Shown here piece by piece: positions 20,241 to 32,837 of a DNA stretch of 64,000 nucleotides. Below the pieces are notes generated by a model, which was not told the DNA's origin, did not search any database, and saw only the letters and a list, made by a program, of their open reading frames with translations. Origin of the DNA: Liolophura sinensis (Eukaryota; Mollusca; Polyplacophora; Chitonida; Chitonidae); NCBI RefSeq assembly GCF_032854445.1, contig NC_088298.1:11149504-11213503 (forward strand), in the 5' to 3' direction. How positions within the stretch are numbered: the stretch's first letter is position 1; every line of letters begins with the position of its first letter. The translations under genes were made by a program, and so were the position numbers.

Positions 20241-20639
20241 AAGTTGAGCTAGAGCTTTGCTCTCAAGTCATTTGCATGCCATATAGGTCCGTGGTTTACT
20301 TTGATTCTGCAGTGATTTGTGCTATCCTACGAGATAAAACTGTGACCACCTCATAAACGTTAATATGTTAAGACATATTAAAGGTTAGGCCTAAGTGAAA
20401 ATTTTATCTCTCACTACCAAATAACTATAGGCATTGTGAAAAGCATTTAAATTTTAACTTGTCAGAAATGGATTTTGTGGAATATTTGACAACCTGTAAA
20501 GAGGCTGCGTGTGCAGGAGATTTTTTGCAAAACATCAGCACAAATCTAACCAAACTTTTGCTGTTATTTTAAAATAGAACAGATAATTACGAGTCTGATA
20601 TTTATCGGAAGGCGACATAATTGGATCTTTTCTCTTTAA

Positions 20640-20850
20640 AGAACGACCTAGGAGCCTCTCGCCAATGAATCGCTGTAAGACCATGTTGTCTTCGCCCCCG
20701 ATCATAGGTGGGAGGTCTGCCTGGAATTTGCGGGTGGTCGTTCAGTTTTCCCTCGGGCTCCGGTTTCGACACATCATAATATTGAATGTTGCCCGCATGC
20801 AAGTGAAATATTCTCGAGTACGGCGTAAAACTCCGAGCAAATGAAGAAAT
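20640..20850 (+). repeat. family A SINE, strongly diverged
   Basis: CCTAGGAGCCTCTCGCCAAT, GGGAGGTCTGCC, GGTGGTCGTTCAG and AAATATTCTCGAGTACGGCG are in the normal order. An old copy. Confidence 0.8.
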
Positions 20851-21174
20851 TACAGAGGCTACCGAAGATTTTTGACAAAATATCCATATTCTCCAATCAA
20901 ATCAAATTTTCCGTATTTACCAAAAACAGCTCGAATTATTGCCTTTCATGCAGTAAATATCAGACGCATTCGTGTACTTTTTATTGTGTTATAGTGATAA
21001 AATTTAAAAAAGATATAGGCCTACATGTATATGCGACCCGCCTTTCAAATAATGGGTGCTTCATTCAGGAGTTTGAACATCAGGGTGTTACATGTGGTGG
21101 GCCTGAGTTTCATATCATAGGCAAGCTTCTGTGTCCCCCCGTCTAAATCCATAGTCAAACTAGCAAAGCCTGGG

Positions 21175-21417
21175 TTGGCCCGTTCTGACGAGGGTGGACA
21201 GATTGGCAAGTTTGAGGAGTGTGGGCAGAGTGACAAGTTTGAGGCATGTGGGCAGATTGGCAAGTTCGACGAGTGTGGGCAGATTGGCAATTTTGGCGAG
21301 TGTGGGCAGATTGGCAAGTTTGGGCCGATTTGTGAAAAGAATTTTGAATCTCCTTTGCCCAATTATGGTGGAATAATCACGTCGTGTGTTTTGGGGTGGG
21401 CATTCATTCACATATAA
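21175..21417 (+). other. open frame over a 30-bp repeat (ten-residue units)
   Basis: From 21185 to about 21325 the sequence repeats GTGGGCAGATTGGCAAGTTT with GACGA-like joins every 30 bp, about five units. The plus frame reads units like ECGQIGKFDECGQ. 30 is a multiple of 3, so unlike the larger arrays the peptide unit is kept. The minus frames are also open. No start context, splice sites or homology suggest a real gene; most likely a short minisatellite. Confidence 0.3.
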
Positions 21418-22559
21418 TTACAGAAGAATTCATAAAAGTTAATATCATAGTATAATTAAAATCGATAACCCTGTTTGAGTAATTGGCTGGACTGGACAAA
21501 AAGTGCGTGACAGAACAGCACAGCTCCTGACCGCGCAGTTTACGCTTGACTGAAACAGTTTTCGCCATTATATAGGCCTGTAAACGCTATTAAGTTTAAG
21601 TCAGTGAAAGAGAAAGCGTTCAACATATACAATATAACGTTTCATGGAGCACTCATTCAAGAGTTTCTGAATTCAAAAGTAAGTGGTTTAAACAGGCTAT
21701 ACCGGAGATTTTGGCAGTAAACCTCACATTCACCAATCAAAGCAAATTGTGCTGTATTTAGCAAGGATAGCTCGAAGTACGGCCTGAAATTATAGAAATA
21801 TCAACCCATATACTATTTATAGTGCTAACAATTTCTAAAGTTTAAAAAAAATTATAGGCCTAGGCCTATATCCGCTTTAGAAATTTTAGAAATTTTTATT
21901 ATCGATTTTGAACTGTAACTCGTGTAGATGAGGCTGATATCTTATAGTATAGCTATTAAACTAAAAGCAAATATTCGACTGGATTTTAACTGATCGATTA
22001 TTTTTGCCAAAAAAATCTCCGTTAGCATCTTTAATTTATCACACATGCCGTCAAATATAGACAGTTTATGTAGATCCGTTTAACGAAGACAAATTACTGG
22101 AAGAGCAAGACTTTGCTGTAGTGTCAGGGTCACCTTCACGAAAGGACCTGGTACGGTAAGGCGGAGAGTCGGCCTGAGACAGGAACGATAACAAAGTCCA
22201 ACTTTCAAAATCCCAGCACAATTCGGTAAATTTCCAAATCAGACGTATAAAAATTGGTCGAGACACCCATAAAAGATATATGGCCATAAAGATATGGTTG
22301 CTTAATAATAACCCTCCAAAAATGCACTCTCGATCAAAAACGCCATTTTTTCGTTCAAACGAGGCACTTTTTTCATTTACAGTATAAAGATCAACGTTAA
22401 CCAGAAAAATATTTAGGCCGAAACTATCATTTGTGTATTTCTACTTGCTGTCAAAGTTTTGTTTCGGTTAACGTTTGTTTTCATATGTAAAACATAAACT
22501 TTATAATTTGATCAGTTTTGTCATATTTTGGCGCGTATAAAATGCTACATTGTGGCCTG
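21418..22559. other. no gene seen
   Basis: AT-rich with a short both-strand open segment near 22066-22287; nothing recognised. Confidence 0.4.
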
Positions 22560-22690
22560 TTGTTGACACCACTCACTCTTACTGTATATATGTTGTCTTG
22601 TATCTCTGTATGTTCATATGGTTTGATAACGATGTAAGAACCTACATCGAAACGTCACCAACACAATAAATCCAGGAATTGTTATCCATA
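22560..22690 (+). repeat. possible 3' end of a retroelement
   Basis: The order GTTTGATAACGATGTAAG, ACCTACATCGAAACGTCACC, AATAAA resembles 3' ends of invertebrate retroelements that I have seen, but I cannot name the family. No other copy in the window. Confidence 0.2.
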
Positions 22691-22799
22691 AGTAATGCCT
22701 CTGTCAATCTATACCGGTACCATCCCAATTCCTAAATGCCTCTGAAAGAAGCGTATAAAATGCGTATTTTTGTCGTAGTTTCTCAAGCGTCCTTCAACC

Positions 22800-23130
22800 G
22801 GCCAGGATTGCACAGTTGGTAGAGCGCCCGCTTCGGGAGCAGTAGATCCAGGATCAATACTGGGTCGAGTCACACCTTAAAAGAGGAAGTTGTAACTTTC
22901 CCGGCTTGGCGTTCAGTATGAAAGGGACAGTTCAAAGACTGGTTGACCCGTATCAGTATAATGGGAATTACTTGCCTTCAGGTAAGTCGTTTCAGTGAAG
23001 CAACATTTGATAATAGAGCGGTGGAAATCCATCCTGCAACAAGGCTCTAAGGATTCCTGCGTTATCACATGACTGAAAAATTGTTGAGTACGACTTTAAA
23101 CCCCAAGCACTCACGCACTCACTCACTCAA
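22800..23130 (+). repeat. family B SINE with (ACTC)n tail, full length
   Basis: tRNA-like head (ATTGCACAGTTGGTAGAGCG as A box, GGATCAATACTGGGTC as B box), then a body with TATCAGTATAATGGGAATTA. The 3' end is ATGACTGAAAAATTGTTGAG, then TACGACTTTAAACCCCAAGC and (ACTC)n. Confidence 0.9.
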
Positions 23131-24674
23131 GCATCCTTTATAGTATAGTCAACTAACGAAATCACTTTGGAGAAAAGGTTGCACCTCGAAGACTTCATAT
23201 CTTTGTGGTTCTTTTTTTTTCTCTCTTCGGAAACATACTTGAAAAGTATGAGTGAAGTATGAGTGAAGATTAAATAAGTGTTATCATGGATTAGAATGGA
23301 TAATTCTTAGGCAATGATATCACACGCAAAACTATAACAAAATCATATGTGAATACTGGTTGAGAGCACCTGTGGTCCTTTAGCTATCATTGATATTAAC
23401 AAGCTATGCGTAGCGAAACTAGGCTGAAAGTTATACATTTGTGTTATATGTTTATTAGATTGACTGGTGCATAGCTAAGCGCTCAAGAATTTTTTCAGAA
23501 AGTTTCATTTGTGGTGCATTGATTTTCCCCACTCTACAGTGCCCAATGCCAAAAAAAAAAAAAGATATGCCGGTTATCATTTTTTTTTTCTTTTTTGATT
23601 TTGTGATCTATATATCGCTTCAGTGCGTGTTTGGAACTTTAAAAGTAGCATGCTCGCCATAAAACAGGAAAAGAAGAGTAAAACATAACTGAAAAAAGAA
23701 GTAGCCTTAAGAGAGTGTCAGCAGCTGTCACTCACAGCTATAGAGTGTTTCACTTGTTGAGGTGCACAGTTTTTTGCACTGCATGGGGCCTATTCCCCGC
23801 CTTACCATACCCAGGTCCTTTATAAAAATCTTTATCTCGAAAATCTTTCTAGAAAAACGGCAATCTATACAAGTTATATATCTCCATCATATATACCGCA
23901 GCGACGAGAGTCTGACTTGCAGGAAAGTGACCAGGAATTGATTTGCGAAGTTTGTTAGTCTGGGCCCGGCATCTTCAAGAACTGTGCATAAATCAGAAGC
24001 TTGGTGCAATGGATCTGACAATCAACAGATACATCACACTCCGACGTTCCACGAAAAATAACATGAACTTATACTTTGCCCCCAAAATAGCCTATTGTCA
24101 ATGTACACTAACAGACCTGGTACTTTTGTGTATTCAAGAAATGACGTCATTGACAGAGTGAAATCATGTACTGTGGATTATTTTCTTCTGTTTTATTCCT
24201 GCCAGTTCTTCGCCACGATATATTGCCGATGTAGCGTTAAGACGTAATCATTCATTCATTCCTGCCAGTTCAAGCTATTTTATTCGAATTTAGCTCAACT
24301 TCAATAATTCGCTGACGGAACCTTAACAGGTATTATTTCATCGCACCACATAGGTCTGTCTGAAATTGAACAATTGTTGAACGTTAAGAAAAGAAACTTC
24401 TGGCAGGTGAGCCACCATCAGTGTCACTCATGAATAGATTCACATTAAAATCGAATACATGTATTTTTGTCTGACAATTACTGTCTTCACATTCTGCGAC
24501 ATTCAGGCAGTTTATGTATCAGCCTTGTTTCGGTTTAAGCCGTATTAAAGAGTGTTTCGCTCATATTAAAATAAAATGCGTATCAGAAAACGGAACAGAA
24601 CCTCGGTGAAAATTAGCCCTTTACAATTAAGTTATAGCCTACAACAGAGAAAAGAAGATTTCAAAAAGTGAAGA
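23131..24674. other. no gene seen
   Basis: AT-rich; contains A and T homopolymers near 23550-23590. The open frame 23943-24161 has no splice or family support. Confidence 0.4.
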
Positions 24675-24910
24675 TAACGCAGGGTAATGACCCAGACGCC
24701 CCTCACCAATGAGGTGGCTGTGAGTTCAAGTCCAGCTCATTCTGGCTTCCTCTCCAGCCGTAAGTGGGAAGGTCTGCTAGCAACCTGCGCTTGGCCGTGG
24801 GTTTCCCCCGAACTCTGCCTGGTTTCCTCCCACCATAATGCTGGCCGGCGTCGTATAAGTGAAATATTCGTGAATACGGCGTAAAAGCACCAATGAAATA
24901 AATAAATGAA
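24675..24910 (+). repeat. family A SINE, missing the outer head
   Basis: TAATGACCCAGACGCCCCTC, GTGAGTTCAAGTCCAGCTC, CCACCATAATGCTGGCCGGC and an AAATAAATAAATG tail. Confidence 0.95.
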
Positions 24911-25037
24911 AAAGTGAAGAAAGAAAACATTTGTTGGTATGACTTTAGGTGGGGGAAAGTTCTTCCGACCTAAATCCTTTAGGCAACATTAACGTGAACT
25001 GGCTGGAGGCTGGTGGTGTACACTGTTGATACATATC

Positions 25038-25062
25038 CATGTACACACACACACACACACAT
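25038..25062. repeat. (CA)n microsatellite
   Basis: Alternating CA run. Confidence 0.95.
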
Positions 25063-25111
25063 AGCCTATATACATACATATACATCCCTAAGGTAGTTAA
25101 GCTAAAGTAGT

Positions 25112-25210
25112 TAAGCTAAAGCAGTCTGGCCAAGTGGTCAATGTGCTTGCCATCAAACCACTAAGCACTTACAGGACGTGCAACTCTCTGTACCACTCAT
25201 GGACAGAGAA
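25112..25210 (+). repeat. possible tRNA-like SINE head
   Basis: GTCTGGCCAAGTGGTCAATG resembles the A-box side of a Leu/Ser-type tRNA, but no clear B box or clover-leaf follows. A fossil head at most. Confidence 0.2.
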
Positions 25211-25882
25211 TTTGTAAGATTCGCATGATTTCAGGGCCTTGTTGGCAAGAAATAGTCGATGGTAGGTGCTAGGGTCGTATAAAATGCTACTACTTATGCA
25301 TAAACAGAATAAAACCCTACCTTGGGTAAATTGCCAACAGGCCGTATTTCACCGGTTACATGTGACCATTTGTCAGCTATCACACTGTCGTTGCTGCACC
25401 GGTATTACCCTCTATGATGTAAGTCTTTTGTTATATTGTAGTACTCTCTCATGTAGTCTTACAAGACGTTCGCTGGAGGTCACGTGCCTTCCAATATAAC
25501 ACATTATAAAATGTGGCTCAGAAAAGTTTGTCACCTTACACGTAACTTGTCAGTGAGCACTTTTTACTGACTTTGTAATAGAAGGATTTTTTGCCACCAT
25601 GATCAAGCCCTGGTCAGATATTGTTTCATGGATTGTATTTTTTTCGTTTTTAAGTTAGGTAGTTGTACTAGGTGAAGATTTGAATCTTCGATTGTCACTG
25701 GGTATTACATTGGCCATTTTACCTAGACGTTTTGTCAGTTTATTTAGCCACAATCTTCCTTAAACAAATAATACACTGTTCTGTAGCGATGTTGGTCTCT
25801 GACAACACAGTTAGGCTAAACAAAGGAGAATACTCTGCAGGGAATATTATTAAAGGGAGGTAACTTTTACGGCAACTTTTTT

Positions 25883-26045
25883 ATGACGAAATGCGCGGGA
25901 GTTGAGCATTTGAAGTACTTGTCGGCAGTGTGTGGCACTCAGAACGGGGCACAACTTTTCCGCCGTCACGTATTATTCAGAGAAAGCAAAGAAATACATT
26001 TTACAAAGAACTGTCACTTACGAAATCAAAGATGTCCATATTGTG
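25883..26045 (+). CDS. candidate first coding exon of an unidentified gene, CPYC motif
   Basis: ATG at 25883 opens 54 codons plus one base, ending at a donor-like GTGAGA (26046). The residues include HLKYLSAVCGTQNGAQLF, then RRHVLFRESKEIHF and NQRCPYC. Local sequence has more CpG than its surroundings, as near a promoter. The layout (a short helical lead then CPxC) is loosely like the start of C18orf21/RPP21-type zinc-ribbon proteins, but the similarity is weak. I found no convincing next exon, so it may be a retained exon, a pseudogene or chance. Confidence 0.3.
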
Positions 26046-26101
26046 GTGAGATTATTTTGTGGTTGTTTGGTTTCTGTTTTTTGAAGTTGAATTTCCGATG
26101 A

Positions 26102-27060
26102 ATGCATTTCAATTCAAGTTGCAAGTGTTTCAGAGATCCAACCTCGTGGGCTGCATTATTTCAGGTGTAGTTAGTAATCCTGCAAACGCATAGTTTGATG
26201 TTTTAAGAGTTTAGTATTTTAAACTCCGGTTTTTGACACGTGGTTGAGTGGCGTCAGTTCATCATGGAGGATTGAGCTTTTCAGAACCGACTTGACGTCT
26301 GAAAAGGGGCACATTGATTAAGAAAATGACAAAAACAAGCAATCTAGTTTATACAGTTGCCAAACTGTTCAGTTAGAAGTCAAAAGCAGGCGACATAGCA
26401 GTAATAATTATTTGTAAAAGTACAAGCATTTCTTCATACATACATGTATAAAGAAAAGACCTCCGGTAAATGTGGGAAAAACTAAGTAAAAATGAAGTGA
26501 AATTTTCACTGGTTGAGTAACCTGGAAATCAAACTTCTCTGGATTCATTTTTCTAAGAAATATTGCAAAATTTTTAGTCAGAATTTCAGGAATTACACAG
26601 GGTGCATGTTTTGGTAACTAACAAATCTGGAATATACCATTCTGTTTATTCTGATTAACTCTGTGTCCCTGTCTAATAAACCGACATTTCAGTCTCTTCC
26701 AGCCATATATAGTTATTGTAAATACTAAATTTTGATTAGTTTGAATTTTCTTACATAACTTGCAGTAGACATTGTGATAAGCATGACAACATGCTGCAGT
26801 TCCAGTCAGAAGTCAATCCATTTAAAAAAAATTGAGATCAAGTTTCTAAAAATTGTTGCCAACACTAAATTACACACCTTATCGTCTTGTTTCACCCACA
26901 TCTAAGCACTTAAGTCATTCTTTCCTTGTCCACAGGTAAGTTTGTTTTTGAACATTTTTTTTTCAGGCTTTTACTTGTACCTGCCATTGTGTGTGCACAG
27001 AGGAACTCTGAATCATTTCAAATGGAGTGACTAATCAGAAAAAATGGACTTAATTGTAAT
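26102..27060. other. no gene seen
   Basis: AT-rich. Acceptor-like TTTTTTTTTCAG occurs near 26966, but the following frames close quickly. Confidence 0.4.
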
Positions 27061-27300
27061 TACCCTAATTCCACAACCTTTTTACACATGAAAGAGCAAC
27101 TTACACTACAATTTATGCAGCTTTTATTATTATTATTATTTTATTTTTTTGATTTTGGAGATTACATTGGTTTGGTTGGCCAATTTCAGGGTTTCACAAA
27201 AAGTATAAGGTTTTCATTCTACATAGAATAATGCCCTCAGAATGGGCTTTAAAAAAAAGCACCTTGCAAACATGGGAAAAGGTTGAAGAATTACAGTAAT
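27061..27300. mobile_element. MITE, TAATTCCTCAACC family, copy 3
   Basis: The left end ACCCTAATTCCACAACCTTT and the right end AAAGGTTGAAGAATTACAGT are inverted. The core has GTTGGCCAATTTCAGGGTTT and AATAATGCCCTCAGAATGGG, shared with copy 4. A (TTA)n run expands the left half. Confidence 0.85.
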
Positions 27301-27499
27301 AGTGATTATTGTTTGGATGTGTATGTTCTCTGAACAATTGGAAAGCCAGTATTGGAAGGACTTTTCCTGCATGTGCATTCAACAGGTAGACAGTGAAACC
27401 ATCAATTGTTACCAAATGCTTGGAAGTGTTGCACCTGCCACTGCCATGCCAACAGTTGTATGTACAAAGGTATAAGTTGTTCAACTAAGTACAAAGTAT

Positions 27500-27515
27500 T
27501 CCCCCCCCCCCCCCT
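27500..27515. repeat. C homopolymer
   Basis: Run of 15 or more C. Confidence 0.9.
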
Positions 27516-27787
27516 TACATTTTTCGTTTTTGTAATATTGTAACAATGTTGTAAGTTACCTGTTTTGTGGGTAAAGACTGAAGGTTGACAGATATGGGAG
27601 ATTTTGGGGAATTTAATATGAATCATACCTATAAATAAAGTTGTACAGTTGATCACATAAAAATTTCACATGATATTTCATCTAATTTATTAGCACGACA
27701 CGTTGATAATTGCGTCACCTGAAGGTTAGCGTTTTTCAATTAACACATTCTGCATGAGTCTCAGACTGACTGATTTATTTACCTTAA

Positions 27788-27965
27788 AGGGCCAGTTATT
27801 AAGAGTTTTTTTTTTTTTTTGTGAAGTTTGATCAATTTCTCGTCAGAAACACTTCATTATTGGAATCGAGTATTATTTTAAGCTGGGCTATTATATGCTT
27901 CTGAAAGTCTATTTTTACTTACCAAACCTTAGGTGAAATACCGTAGCTGGTGCAAAAACATTTTC
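27788..27965 (+). repeat. dispersed repeat, also at 49.45 kb
   Basis: GGCCAGTTATTAAG, TGTGAAGTTTGATCAATT, ATGCTTCTGAAAGTCTATTT, TTACCAAACCTTAGGTGAAA occur in the same order at 49450-49590. Family unknown. Confidence 0.75.
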
Positions 27966-29130
27966 ATGAAATTATGGGTGAATTATTTCTGGTAAACCAA
28001 ATGTCAAAGTATTTAGTTCAAGATAAAAGCAGATGCATATGAAAAGCATTTAACTTAAAAAAATTTAACTAGATAGCTGATTGCTTAGATATTGATAAAT
28101 GAACAGAGCTTAGTAATTAAACCCACATTAGCCGTATTTAGCCATATCCTGGTGATCTAGCTATAGCTGTTTGAATATAGCAAATATCATCATATTCCCA
28201 TAGTCTTGATCAAAATCTAAGGCTGCCTGACTGACCATTGGACAAACACACTCAGTCCTTATGGTGCACAGGGCCATCTCTAGAGTCACTTTGGTTCTGG
28301 AAAACGTTTGGGCTCCCAAACTGTTGGCTGCCCAAACTAAACAAGCTGTATTAAAACTAAACAATAAATCAAACAAAAAACTTGAAGGTGTATGATATAA
28401 TATGATATAAATTTCTTTCATTCACAAATTCAAGGAATTTATGCCTAAAAAAATTTCATTTTGGGAGTATTTTCTAATCTGTTAAATACCCCACAGTATT
28501 ATGCATATTTTCCGTCAATTACCTTATCGTTAATCTGGCTCGGACCCCGGTTAACACCCCCGAAGTGTCCTGAGCTGTCTGTCGCCCACAGGGGTCTTTT
28601 TAAATAGGGATCAACGTTGATGTCACCCAGCAAGCTACTTCATTCCCGGACTAACGGCTGGGGGCGGTATAAAAATGTACTTTGATGCAATTTTTACTCC
28701 TCAAAATGAAAGTTGAAAAATTTGTTTGTACTGGTATGTTATTACACATGATAATCCGCACATTAAGAAATAAAACCAAAGTGTTTCATGTATCCTTTAA
28801 GTTGGAAGGTCTGCCAGTAACCTTTTTCAATCAATGAATTGCTTTCAAACTTCTTGCCTTGTTATTGTAAATATTATGTTATTAATGGTCAGGAGTGGTT
28901 TTTGATGCATATATTTGTTTGTTTGATGTTACAAGCCCTTTATAACAATAGAAGGTTGGTGGGTCGGGGTTTTTGTGTATGTGTGTGTGTGTGTGTGTGT
29001 GTTTTTAATCGCGTGGAAGGGAAGAACAATTGTAGAATCCTGTTGAAATGATTGATCACAAACATCCTCAACATTGATCAGAACATAGTGCTAAATTACA
29101 TTGTATTTGGCAATTCTCAAAATAGATATT
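27966..29130. other. no gene seen; GC-richer island and (TG)n
   Basis: Around 28530-28680 the sequence is richer in GC than its surroundings (GGCTCGGACCCCGGTTAACA) but not open. A (TG)n run occupies about 28977-29002. Confidence 0.4.
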
Positions 29131-29155
29131 CTTAGGTCTTTACCATATAACTAAC

Positions 29156-29233
29156 GGGTAAACATTTGTTAAACATTTTTATAAGTACTTCTGCGCAATT
29201 TAAGTCAACAGTTTCTGCTAGCATTTTTAGGTC
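29156..29233 (-). other. exon-like 78-nt stretch, unidentified
   Basis: On the minus strand an acceptor-like CCCCCTCTGTACAG is followed by 26 open codons (DLKMLAETVDLNCAEV then LIKMFNKCLP) and a donor-like GTTAGT. The layout is exon-like and phase 0/0, but there is no partner exon or homology. About as likely chance as real. Confidence 0.18.
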
Positions 29234-29529
29234 CTGTACAGAGGGGGGTGAACATGTGAAAATATAACTGAAATCCTGCCCAGCTGTTACATTTGACGGA
29301 GTGAAGCGGAACCTCATGTCCTAGTAAAATAAAATCCATACTGAGAAATCTGTTTCCATTTTCCTAAAATTCCTAATTTTGATTAAACTTTGTGAGATTT
29401 TGGGGATTCTTGCTTGATGTGAAGGATCAGATATTTAATCTGTCTTCAATACATCAAGAGTGTAAGCTTTCAAGTGAGTCCCAGCTCAGATCACCAGCTT
29501 TGACCTAATTTACACTGTCCAGAACATTT

Positions 29530-29780
29530 CTACATGAGGAAGAGGAGAGACAAAATCGTGTTGTGTTGCATGAAGTTTAAAGGATGGAACATATCAGCTT
29601 TGTCTTCATATGTGAACTTCCTGTATCCATTTAGAAATGCACCTGAACTTTCAAGTGCCCCTACCATTGTTTCCACTTCACAACAATTTATCAGTAAACA
29701 GTTACAGTTTCTATCCACCAAAGTTTTCTCAGTATCTGACAGTGGTGATCTCCATAACAGTTCAGGAAATTATACCAATA
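29530..29780. other. long open stretch on both strands, unidentified
   Basis: Minus strand: after an acceptor-like CACTGTCAG it is open with segments such as CEVETMVGALESSGAFLNGY and RKFTYEDKADMFHPLNF. Plus strand: after the acceptor-like CTGTATCCATTTAG it is open with NAPELSSAPTIVSTSQQF. Only one could be a real exon. The minus reading looks more protein-like to me, and it is on the same strand as 29156-29233. Confidence 0.2.
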
Positions 29781-29799
29781 TATTCCCAGCTACATGCTC

Positions 29800-32700
29800 T
29801 CTAGCATAGAGTTTTGACAGGGAGAAAATCTGTCCACACACCTGACTAACATTTTTTTAAATTTTGAGCTCTCTCGAAGGGTATTATTTGATGCCAGCAG
29901 AAGAGGATCTTGTGGGTGGGGGGCCTCTGATAGGTGTGAAATGAGAGTGGTGGATGCCAACATAAAAGGGGCCCTGTTGGGGATTCTTTGATAACATAGT
30001 TTTAGAACAAAAATCTTCTGTTTTGACCATCATTATGGTGTAAGGTCTCAATTTGTCACCTTCATTATATACCAATCCATGACTGAATTAATTTAATTCA
30101 CAAAGAAAAAAAAACTAGAGGATTTATGTAAGTGGGCTACGTGTTGAACCTCCGATATAGGCCTATAACTGGAATGACTTGTCCTTGAAGCAAGGCCAAT
30201 AGACCTGTGTCCAAGTTTTGTCAGTGTTTGTAAATCAGAGCCACACAATTCTCACCAATTCAGTTTCGCAAGATTAGGTGTGTTTTTACGGTATAGGGTA
30301 GGCGAAAAGAATTTGATCACAGAAAATTCTGTGATCTCACAAAATGAGTAATTCATTTAAAATTTTGACTCCCTATGGAAACATAAGGACACTGGTGATC
30401 AATTCAGTAAAGTGTACCCCCCCCCCCCCAACCCACCCCCAAAATATGGCGATAATATTTTACGGGTATCCAATTGGATAAGGGTGAAAAACCTTCACAG
30501 GTATTTTGTTCTACAGGTATCGAATATATATACCCATCGAAGTTCTATAAGGCTGGCTATGTTCAGCAGCAGGAGAGGAAATTGTTAGCCAAACAATTGG
30601 CAGTGAACTTTTAAAATTGGGTAAGGTCTAGTTCACAGCCAAGAAGATATTCATAGTAAAATATGTATTTGGGAACAGAGCCTTCTGCCTACTTTCACGG
30701 CGGGACAAAAAACCGGGAAAACACTCGTGTGCCATCGGCAAAAGTCAAGTGAATTACATTAGCTAAGGGCTTCGTGGTCTTCTGGACAATTTTTATCTCA
30801 TTCCATGATGCATACGGGTGGTAATTCCATAATATCTCGCTTTCTGAGCCCTACTAACAAACGTGCAGCTATTGTTTTCGCGTGCGGCACAAGTGCACAT
30901 GTATTTGACGTTCAGGTCATACACAAAAAAAAAGAAACATCGCAGTTACAGCGTCAATTTCTTGTCATTTTAAAAGCATAAGCTTACAAAACAATTTTGT
31001 CCACCTTTGCATGCTGAGCTGTTCTGTAGATTGGACTAAGTTATGTTGTGCTATATTTTTACAACATGTCAGATTCTCAACAGATGTGGACAAGATTGAT
31101 GTACCAATTTAGGTCAGTCAGGTAGACGGCATCACCGGGTTAACAGCTCAAAACAGATCTTATTTTTGAATTGGAGTGAGGTTTTCTGAGGAAATGTCGA
31201 AAAAAGGTCAGTGTCAATGGTTGCAACAACCATTGGTGCATAAGTGTCTTAGCTTGTTGACAGACCATGCAACAAGGGGATTGGATATTAAGTATTGTGT
31301 ATGCGGGGAATTACCGATGGGGTAACTGAATACAGGTACAATGTCACAATCAGTCTCCACGTATCAGTAAATGAAAGCCATCCTTAGGCCGGATTTTCAG
31401 AAATTGTATATCTCGGAAGAGCACCCGTCACCTTTATAAATGGAGTGACATTTTAGATGAAAAAAAAAATATATTAAAAGAAATAAAATAATTTGGGATC
31501 TGTAACAACGCAAAAGAGGAATTTCATTTTGGGCCATTTTGAAGGATTGGTCACAAAACATCAGACATATAATATTTTAGTTTTCTTAACTTCATGTCCT
31601 AGCTGGCTGTACTGTGAACAAAACATCTGAATTAAATCTACAAATGTTTTCTCACTAGTGCAAAACTAGTTGTGATTCCAGGTAAAAGATGTTTTGATCA
31701 TTTTTAGGGCTCTTGGTAGCCCTTGTGCGTTTATAGAGGCGCCTTCAAAGATTCCCCTTAATTAGCATACTTGGCCTACTTCATGTTTTTAAGCAATAAC
31801 TTGTCACATTTTTGAACCTGTGAAAAGGGTTAGAGATCCCAAATAATAAAATTTTCATACTTTTGCAATATTTGCACATAAAATATGGGAATCAAGAAGA
31901 GTAGCCAACCTATTCAGGTAGATCAACTTTTGGATGGTAAAGGCCAGCCGTTGCAGCACATGAGTGTAAACGTCTGTACAAATTAGGCAGTATTAGGGGC
32001 CACAGAATTGGGGGTGGGCACAAATTTGGGTGTTTTTAGGCTCAGGCCGGGCCCCTTCTCATGTTTCTTAAGCAACAATTTGTTATAGCTGGAAGGCTTG
32101 CTTGAGGACCCTTCAGTGTTTGAGACTGGCCATTGCCCGTGTAAGTACAATGTAAAAATGTTGGAGAAAATTAAAGGGTCATTGAAGTGTGTGTTAAGTA
32201 AGTGTCCCCCGTCGTCTCCATGGAATACTGTAAGAACAAAGCTTGCCCTCCAGCAAGAGCTTTGTCTGGTCGAAAGTCATGTGACCTCCTTCCAGCTTTG
32301 ATAATCACAGCACTTTAATAGACTACTGGAGAAACACCTATAGAGCTTTTTAAGGAGAGTTGAAGATTTGGAGGCAGTACTTAAGGTAAGCTGGGTGTTT
32401 AAACCAAACAATAAGAAAGCTTCAAGTGGAAAGATCATTGAAAACTCCTAGTCCAAAACTACCTTTTCTGTTATTCTAGGACCAAACCCTTTGGCATATT
32501 TGGGCTGTGAACCTGTGTTAAATTATTCACATTTTATTATCATTACTTTTCGAATCTTCGGTACTGGTAGGTCATTTTACACCTTTTTGCTGAAAAGCTG
32601 TTAAGAGTGATTTTAGTGAAATTTTATGAGCGTGGATTAAAAAATGTGTGAACATTTGTTAAAGATGACCGTGTTCAATTTTGTTTAAAACATAGTTTAA

Positions 32701-32830
32701 AATTCTCTGCATAACTACACAACTGATTATATGTACTTTGAGATTTAGTACACAAAGGGCAACTGTCTGGGGGGGGGGGGGGGAGCGCTTCATGAATCGT
32801 ACTACGCTAAGTGCACTTTATATCTTTAAA
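29800..32830. other. no gene seen; C and G homopolymers
   Basis: AT-rich sequence. A C run lies near 30417-30430 and a G run at about 32770-32784. The open frame at 32098-32301 has no splice context. Confidence 0.4.
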
Positions 32831-32837
32831 CATACAT

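Noticed and set aside
22800-22875. tRNA gene
   Set aside because: tRNA-like head of a SINE with an (ACTC)n tail; stems are not maintained.
24703-24930. Minus-strand ORFs such as this, with GGRKPGRVRGKPT-like peptides at many loci
   Set aside because: They are translations of the family A SINE body and not a protein family.
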